This document shows positions 61,186 through 64,000 of a DNA stretch of 64,000 nt, in pieces (the stretch's first letter is position 1; the number at the start of each line of letters is the position of its first letter). A model generated the notes under the pieces. That model searched no databases, had not been told where the DNA came from, and saw only the letters and a list, made by a program, of their open reading frames with translations. The position numbers and the translations under genes were made by a program. Origin of the DNA: JALQUL01 sp964556425 (GTDB lineage Bacteria; Pseudomonadota; Gammaproteobacteria; Burkholderiales; Burkholderiaceae_C); contig CAZKWC010000002.1 of the NCBI GenBank assembly GCA_964556425.1, forward strand, positions 39,506 to 103,505, read 5' to 3'.

Positions 61186-64000
61186 ATGAAAATCCTATCA
61201 GTCCACTTCAAAAATTTAAACTCTTTAGTCGGCGAATGGTCAATTGACTTTACTCACCCCGAATATCAAAACGAGGGCATATTTGCCATTACAGGTCCGA
61301 CTGGTGTAGGTAAATCCACTCTATTAGATGCAATTTGTTTGGCTTTATATGGCCGAACACCAAGGCTCAACAGTATTAGCACTAATAATAATGAAATTAT
61401 GTCTAGGCATACAGGCGAATGTATGGCCGAGGTATGTTTTCAAAATAAAAACGGAACTTATAGGGCTTATTGGAGGCAACGCCGAGCACACCAAAATTCG
61501 AATGGTAATTTACAAGCCGCAAGTAGAGAAATCGCAGAACATTCAACCGGTCGAATATTAGCTGATTCTATTAACCAAGTACAAAATAAAATAATTGAAT
61601 TAACTGGTATGGACTTTGAGCGTTTTACCCGTTCAATGTTGTTGGCACAGGGTAGTTTTGCGGCATTTTTACAGGCGAATGTCAATGATAGATCGGCTTT
61701 ATTAGAGCAAATTAACGGCACACAAATTTATAGTCAAATATCACAAAAAGTTTTTGAAATAAACAGACAAAATAATAATGAATTAATCCAACAAGAAACT
61801 GCTATAGCGGCCTATAACTTGTTAAGCCCAGATGCACTTGAACAGTTGCTTATTGAAGAAAGCAACAAACAAAAACAACAAATAGATGTAAAACAAGCCA
61901 TTGAATCGGATTCCAAAGCAATTGCATGGCTTGAGCAAATTAAGAAATTAGAAACGGGACTCCAAGAAGCACAAACTGCACAACAAGATTTATTACTTCG
62001 TTTACAACAATCAGAACCAGAAAAAATTCAACTCAATAATGCCAATAAAGCCATGCAGTTAGAGGCTGAATATGCATTGCTTAATAATAATCAGGCAAGA
62101 TTGTTGACTACAGAGCAAAAAATACAAGAATTAAGCAGTCAATTACCGCAATTAGAACAGCAAATAACACAATCCGCAAATCAAACAAAAAACACAAAAG
62201 AAAAAGTCGAAACTTTAAGACAAAAGCATGATGAATTAATCAAACTTTTGAAAAAGGTGAGAGCTTTAGACACCATAATTGACGAGCGAAAAAAAGCTTT
62301 AAATGCAGATAATGAGTTACTCAAGCAAAATGAAAAACAAACTCAAAATATAAAAAATAGTTTATTAGATAGTCAACAACAGCTTGAATCGGTAAAAAAA
62401 GCTTTACAAAAAAACTCAGAAGCAATTTCATTGCATCAACACTTTAGTCGTTTAACGAGTGAATTACCCTTGTTCAGCAATTTAATTAACAGCACAAGTA
62501 GAAAAGCTTTCGATATTCAAAATAAAAATAAAGAAATAGATCTTGAAACCAATAGTTTTACCAGTAAAACAAAAAATTTAGTTTCTGAATCAGAAGGTTT
62601 ATACCAACTGAGCCAAGAAAAAATAACAGCACAAGAAAACTTCAAGCGCATAACAGAGGGTTTAAGCGAATTACTTGGCTCGAAACAGCTTAAAGACTTT
62701 AATAAAGAAGACAAAGAATTACAAAATACGCTTCACGCATTAAGCGGCATCAGAAAAGATGCACTTGTTTACCGTGAAATGCAAGCAACACAGCAAAAAA
62801 ACATTCAAAAAGTCAATCCGCTTCTATTACTACAAGAACATTGCAACACTCAAAAAAATCAAAAAGAACAAGAACTCAAGCAGTTAGAGAAAAATAAAAT
62901 ACTATTAGAAAAAGAATATTTACTCAAACAAAGTATTGCCAGTTTAAGCGAGTTAAGAGCTCAATTAGTAGAGGGACAAGCCTGTGCCTTATGTGGCTCT
63001 TTAGACCACCCCTACGCAAAAGGATTATTGCCTTTAGTCGATGATAGTCAAGAACAACTAAGCGAGATAAAAAAACAAATCACAACTTGCCAGAATGAAC
63101 TAAGAAAAGCCGAAATTGAATTGACTAAAACTAATCAAGAGCTTGCGTTGTTAACAGAAACTATTAAAACTCATGAGCCAGCATTGGCAGATAAAAGTAA
63201 GAGCTTGGCACAAAATTTGGCCCCTTATTTTAGCCATACAAAGCTTACTCATAATGAAGAACAGTTAACTGATGTGATAGTTCAAATAGATGAAAAAATT
63301 ACACAAATACAAAGCAAGCAACAAGCGCTAGAAGAACAAATTAACAAGGTAGAAAAACTTGAAAATGAGCAAAGTAATCAGCAGATAATAATTTCTGAAT
63401 TAGAAGGCAAAATTAACGCTCAAACACTACTAACAAGGCAGTTAACCATAGAGTTAGAGCAACATAAAAACAATTTAACTCGCCTAAAGGCTGAAAATAC
63501 CGAGTTAAACCAAGAATACATTTCGGCTTTTAATCAACTGACTGAAGACTTAACGCCTCTAGGTATTACAGATCTCAATCTACACTCAAAACAGGCTTGT
63601 GACACCATCAATCTAAACCTTAAAGCTAAGCTTGAATTTTGGCAAGAGCTTCAATCGTCTCAATTCAATCTAGACAATGAGATGACCGGACTTAATGCGA
63701 CTATTCAAGCACAAACAGAACAAGTCGCCAAGCAAGTCCAACAGCTTGAAATGTTGCAAGCCAATTATGATGTTAAAAGCGCAGAATTAAATCTCGATAT
63801 AAAAAATCGTATTAGTTTATTTGCCTCTAAAAACACAGAAATAGAAGAACAATTAAGTCTAAAGCAACTAAGTCAAACAGAGGAATTATTCATACAACAA
63901 ACGAATCACCTTACACAACTCAAGCAAGATCAACAAAACCTCCAACTACAAATTTCTGAAAATAAAAATTCTCTTGATGATCTTCGACAGCAATATACTG
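61186..64000 (+). CDS. sbcC: Exonuclease subunit SbcC (Rad50-type), partial
   Basis: About 938 codons are open from ATG 61186 to the window end; the C-terminal Walker B half is missing. N-terminal MKILSVHFKNLNSLVGEWSI and Walker A GPTGVGKST (residues ~38-46), QGSFAAFL (Q-loop region), then two long Gln/Glu/Lys-rich coiled coils flanking the zinc hook CALC (Cys600 and Cys603). The SMC-like ATPase partner of SbcD, bridging DNA ends through the hook. Normal SbcC is ~1050 aa, so roughly 100 residues are outside. Confidence 0.95.
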   Translation, partial: MKILSVHFKNLNSLVGEWSIDFTHPEYQNEGIFAITGPTGVGKSTLLDAICLALYGRTPRLNSISTNNNEIMSRHTGECMAEVCFQNKNGTYRAYWRQRRAHQNSNGNLQAASREIAEHSTGRILADSINQVQNKIIELTGMDFERFTRSMLLAQGSFAAFLQANVNDRSALLEQINGTQIYSQISQKVFEINRQNNNELIQQETAIAAYNLLSPDALEQLLIEESNKQKQQIDVKQAIESDSKAIAWLEQIKKLETGLQEAQTAQQDLLLRLQQSEPEKIQLNNANKAMQLEAEYALLNNNQARLLTTEQKIQELSSQLPQLEQQITQSANQTKNTKEKVETLRQKHDELIKLLKKVRALDTIIDERKKALNADNELLKQNEKQTQNIKNSLLDSQQQLESVKKALQKNSEAISLHQHFSRLTSELPLFSNLINSTSRKAFDIQNKNKEIDLETNSFTSKTKNLVSESEGLYQLSQEKITAQENFKRITEGLSELLGSKQLKDFNKEDKELQNTLHALSGIRKDALVYREMQATQQKNIQKVNPLLLLQEHCNTQKNQKEQELKQLEKNKILLEKEYLLKQSIASLSELRAQLVEGQACALCGSLDHPYAKGLLPLVDDSQEQLSEIKKQITTCQNELRKAEIELTKTNQELALLTETIKTHEPALADKSKSLAQNLAPYFSHTKLTHNEEQLTDVIVQIDEKITQIQSKQQALEEQINKVEKLENEQSNQQIIISELEGKINAQTLLTRQLTIELEQHKNNLTRLKAENTELNQEYISAFNQLTEDLTPLGITDLNLHSKQACDTINLNLKAKLEFWQELQSSQFNLDNEMTGLNATIQAQTEQVAKQVQQLEMLQANYDVKSAELNLDIKNRISLFASKNTEIEEQLSLKQLSQTEELFIQQTNHLTQLKQDQQNLQLQISENKNSLDDLRQQYT

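Overview
The window reads as one chromosomal segment of a low-GC (about 40% by eye) betaproteobacterium of the order Burkholderiales. The evidence is gene order: sucA-odhB-lpdA-zapE; pstSCAB-phoU-phoBR; yhbY/DUF4149-greA; rlmE-ftsH-folP-glmM; carA-carB; and the run rpsB-tsf-pyrH-frr-uppS-cdsA-dxr-rseP-bamA-skp-lpxD-fabZ-lpxA-lpxB-rnhB are all arranged as in that order. A structured leader upstream of sucA, at the place where the Burkholderiales sucA RNA motif is known, fits this. The genus cannot be fixed from the sequence alone. I see no rRNA, tRNA, CRISPR array, prophage or intact insertion sequence.

Layout. 1-6.3 kb (minus strand): end of zapE, then the 2-oxoglutarate dehydrogenase genes. 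odhB is interrupted by a 100-N assembly gap flanked by identical 55-bp copies, which looks like an unclosed contig overlap. 6.7-13.5 kb (minus): phosphate uptake and sensing operon pstSCAB-phoU-phoB-phoR behind a PHO box. 13.6-22.2 kb: a continuation of phosphorus metabolism, with a small lipoprotein, ppx (plus), a Lys/Ala-rich histone-like protein (plus), ppk1 with its own PHO box (minus), and an upstream operon olsB-plcP-agt (minus) predicted to replace phospholipids by ornithine lipids and glycolipids. Phosphate import, PhoBR sensing, polyphosphate turnover and membrane-lipid remodelling are therefore contiguous.

22.6-25.3 kb (plus): a DegP/MucD-type periplasmic protease behind a structured leader, and an EamA transporter. 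25.5-38.4 kb: GNAT acetyltransferase, glmM, folP, ftsH, rlmE (minus), yhbY (plus), DUF4149, greA, carB, carA (minus). 38.6-53.9 kb (minus): a long envelope and translation block running from rpsB (distal end) to an SPOUT RNA methyltransferase, covering translation factors, UMP kinase, undecaprenyl-PP, CDP-diacylglycerol and MEP isoprenoid synthesis, RseP, BamA, Skp and lipid A synthesis.

54-64 kb: after an AT-rich stretch without genes come a DadA-like D-amino-acid dehydrogenase (plus), the lysine delta-aminovalerate pathway genes davB-davA (minus) divergent from a LysR regulator of ArgP/LysG type (plus), then sbcD and sbcC (plus; sbcC is cut by the window end).

Several intercistronic spacers carry strong hairpins (odhB-lpdA, sucA-odhB, pstS-pstC, phoU-phoB, 3' of phoR, upstream of ftsH, upstream of carB, upstream of degP, rpsB-tsf). 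These, plus the phosphorus-starvation cluster, are the main items for a second look. No wholly unknown multi-gene system was found.
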